Positions 61,490-64,000 of a stretch of 64,000 nucleotides of DNA are shown here, piece by piece. The translations under genes and the position numbers were made by a program. Below the pieces are notes generated by a model that was given only the letters and a program-made list of their open reading frames with translations, was not told where the DNA came from and ran no database searches. The DNA is taken from NCBI GenBank assembly GCA_037447655.1, contig JBBHKE010001198.1, forward strand, positions 252,671 to 316,670, given 5' to 3'. Within the stretch, counting starts at the first letter, position 1; each line of letters begins with the position of its first letter. This stretch comes from Zygnema cylindricum. Taxonomy: Eukaryota; Streptophyta; Zygnematophyceae; Zygnematales; Zygnemataceae.

Positions 61490-62196
61490 TTAAGACACTG
61501 TAATTGTACGGCCAACATTACAGGATGCTACAATTTGAACGAAGTTCCATTGCGCAGAGTCTGTAATCCACGTGCTCGAAATTAATGGTACCACGTAAGT
61601 CAATATCGGATATTGAAAACAGTCAATGATTTTCACACCGATCAAAAATCTTCACTTACGTACCATGTACGAGCGTACCAGGTCATCGTTCAACACAACT
61701 TTTGTACTCTTTGCAGACGCCTTGTCAGGTACTACCTCATTTTTTAGGGTTCCTGTTATTTCGCGTGACAAATGAGCGTTAGCAGAAATAGTGTGACGAA
61801 TTGGCGCTAACAAAATTAGCGTGACGAAAGTGAGTTATGAGATTTCGTTTGTATTTTTTGTTGGATTTTTGAATGCGTATATCGTGAGTGAAATGTTTTG
61901 ATTCCCGTTGGTTGCCAACTTGACACGTATGCTAATTATCCAGCGTGTCGCAGCTCAATTTTGTATGCAATTGGTGATGCACCTCGCGAGGTACATCACC
62001 AATTACAAAAACTTTCGAAGCGAATGCTTCGCGAAAAATTATCCAACGGCCATCTTTAACTCCCAAACTTTTGGAGAATATTGGCAAGATTCTCTGTAAT
62101 GTTGTTATTAGATAAAAACAAAATAAAAAGTACGGAATAATACGGAGAGGTCCGATTTTTGTAAACAACCTCACTTTTCGTCTAATGGAACTTCAA
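61490..62196 (-). mobile_element. Family-F element with internal hairpin, copy 3 (inverted)
   Basis: On the minus strand it starts GAAGTTCCATTAGACGAAAA and ends with the complement of AAAGTTCCATTAAGACAC. It aligns with copies 1 and 2 in the same order of blocks. The palindrome at 61969-62004 (TTGGTGATG..CCTCGCGAGG) has one mismatch. Confidence 0.6.
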
Positions 62197-63409
62197 CCGT
62201 ACTTGTAGCTTTCTGTGACATTGTGACGTCATGCCTATTTGTGACAATGTCAACGTCACTAATTCCGTAACTTTCCTCCATAGCTTCCAGATTTTGTTTT
62301 TTTGTCATTTATATGTTGACCTGTCACAAAATTACTCGAAAGATAGTCAACTAAATTATTTTTTAGAAGTAAAATTTTCATGTCTCATGCGAGGAGGGAG
62401 AGGGTACAGTACCGTACAGTCGTGGAAGAGCGAGGAGGGCGAGGCGTCAACGGCGTAGACTTTTTGTCTTTTTGCAATGAATGTAATGGAGGTCCAAGAC
62501 CCTTGCAAAAAAAAAACGTGGACATGGACGAGATGGGCAAAATGATAAAAAATAGTGTGTACTCTCCCTCGTGCAAAAATGATCGAAATCGTTTGAAGAA
62601 ATTTCGTGTTCGTTTGCCACGTGTCACTTTGCCTTGAGCGCTGTTGAGGTGATTCACGTTTTGAGTTTGAACTTTGAAGATGAGCTGGCATGACGTGGCG
62701 ATCGATGGAACGAGGGAAAATGCCAAAGAAGTACAGTGGTTCAAGATGACGTAAATTTAGCATTCAATTTTTGGGAAGAACGATCGAAAAATACCTTTTA
62801 AGGTGATGGACGCATGTCCTAAGGGGATAAGGGTCTTAGGATCTTTTTGATACTGCACCTATTATATACCTCTTGAGACGGCGGAAAATGAGCTACTGTA
62901 CTTTACTGTACTTGTTTCTATGGTGAACGACTTTCAAACGGAACATTGCAACTGCTACATGCGAGCTGTAATTGCTACCAGTGAATCTAAAACTTTGTAG
63001 TTTAACGATTTCAAAAACAATCGTACAACAAAAAAAGTAGAAGACAAGTTGTAAAGCATGAAAACACTTTGTACGTACAGAACAGAATCACGGAATCTAC
63101 TATAAATCTCTCGGAGTTTCCTGTTTTGCGAACGGAGCTTTGGTTAAAAACAAAAAACCAATCGCGTAATGGATTCTTTTTCGCTGACTGACTCTGCCAC
63201 TCGTCGCGTATTTGTCGGATTGTGAATTGCGGTTAACCCGCATGCTTCAGTGGATGCGTCCATAGTTTTATCCTTTTCGCTACGTCGGTAATTTTCAAAT
63301 GTTTTTGTCAATATTTTGAACGAACAACAAATAGGAGCGTAGGTCGCAGGCACCTCGAATGCGAAGATTTCATATCGCGCTGCATTTTATGAAAACTACA
63401 CCGTAAATC
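62197..63409. other. Right repeat zone, no gene recognised
   Basis: 1.2 kb, AT-rich with GTAC words; only short frames on both strands, without recognisable motifs. Confidence 0.45.
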
Positions 63410-64000
63410 GCTATGAATCATAGTTGATCAAATCGCGCTATTTTTTCATTTTTCCGATTTTTACGTATTATTCGTGACTTTTGAAAAAACCGAAAAAAAG
63501 TGATGTACACCGCGAATCGTTATTAGCGTTATGAACTCTATATCGGCGCCCCAAAATTTTGACATTAATACCTTAAATAGAATAAACTACACCATTTAAG
63601 GATGTGGACCAAAATCTGCCACGTCTTCTAACACTAAATTAGAATGAATGACGCTAATTTTTTCTTTACACTAATAACTTCTCAACGCTAATAACGATTC
63701 GCGGTGTACTTTCTGTCCGGTAAACTGAACGGACAATTTACAGCAACTGTGCGGTGTTTTAAGGTAACTGTACGGTTTTTACCATAAATGTACGGTCTTG
63801 GACGAAAAGATACGTTGCACTTCGTGGTACTTTCTGTCCGGTAAACTGAACAGAAATTTTACAGAAAATGTACAGAATTGTACCGCAAATGTACGGACTA
63901 TTACGAAAAGAGACAAATTATACAGAAAATGTACAAATTGCGGTACATGTAAAATTCACTTTTTTTTACATGTGCAGAATAGTACGGATTCAGAATCACT
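63410..64000. mobile_element. Partial foldback-family copy interrupted by MITE M4
   Basis: 63420-63500 aligns with the right arm of the 5310-6215 foldback (AATCGCGCTATTTTTTCATT, CGTGACTTTTGAAAAAACCG). After the MITE the sequence continues with GGTAAACTGAACGGACA, TACGAAAAGAGAC and similar arm motifs, and runs to the window edge. Confidence 0.55.
63506..63708. mobile_element. MITE-like element, family M4
   Basis: 203 bp, left TACACCGCGAATCGTTATTA, right TAATAACGATTCGCGGTGTA, TA at both ends. It is inserted in foldback-family sequence. Confidence 0.85.

Overview
This is eukaryotic nuclear DNA from the green plant lineage (Streptophyta). The evidence is spliced genes with GT-AG introns and several plant-type proteins: a Rubisco accumulation factor, a plastid-type phosphoserine aminotransferase, a temperature-induced lipocalin and a plant-type SNM1 nuclease. 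The species cannot be named from the sequence. A seedless plant or streptophyte alga would fit, but that is a guess. No tRNA, rRNA or CRISPR array was seen.

Layout. 0-7.5 kb is a repeat zone: MITE-like elements, a 4.3 kb segment bounded by a perfect 32-bp inverted repeat, a foldback element and a TIR element. 7.6-53.4 kb holds eight spliced genes: SNM1 (+), methylmalonate-semialdehyde dehydrogenase (-), RAF1 (+), phosphoserine aminotransferase (+), a small VOC/glyoxalase-like protein (+), temperature-induced lipocalin (-), an unrecognised multi-pass membrane protein (+) and an Mpv17/PMP22 protein (-). Two decayed reverse-transcriptase (LINE-like) 3' ends and further MITEs lie between them. 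53.4-64 kb is again repeat-dense, with two non-autonomous hAT elements carrying intact 8-bp target duplications, one with a captured gene fragment, and a TIR family with internal hairpins.

Gene models were assembled by hand from splice signals and family conservation. Exons sum to intact frames in all eight genes. The only doubtful junction is one donor in the dehydrogenase gene. The genes are housekeeping or organelle functions (DNA crosslink repair, mitochondrial valine catabolism, Rubisco assembly, plastid serine synthesis, membrane stress protection) and do not form a pathway cluster. Two pairs are divergent (dehydrogenase/RAF1, lipocalin/membrane protein) and SNM1 and the dehydrogenase are tail to tail.

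The most unusual content is in the repeats. Several MITE families of different length and interior share one terminal signature (TACACCG..ATCG..ATTAG). They are repeatedly nested in other elements, and the repeat zones are visibly rich in the word GTAC.
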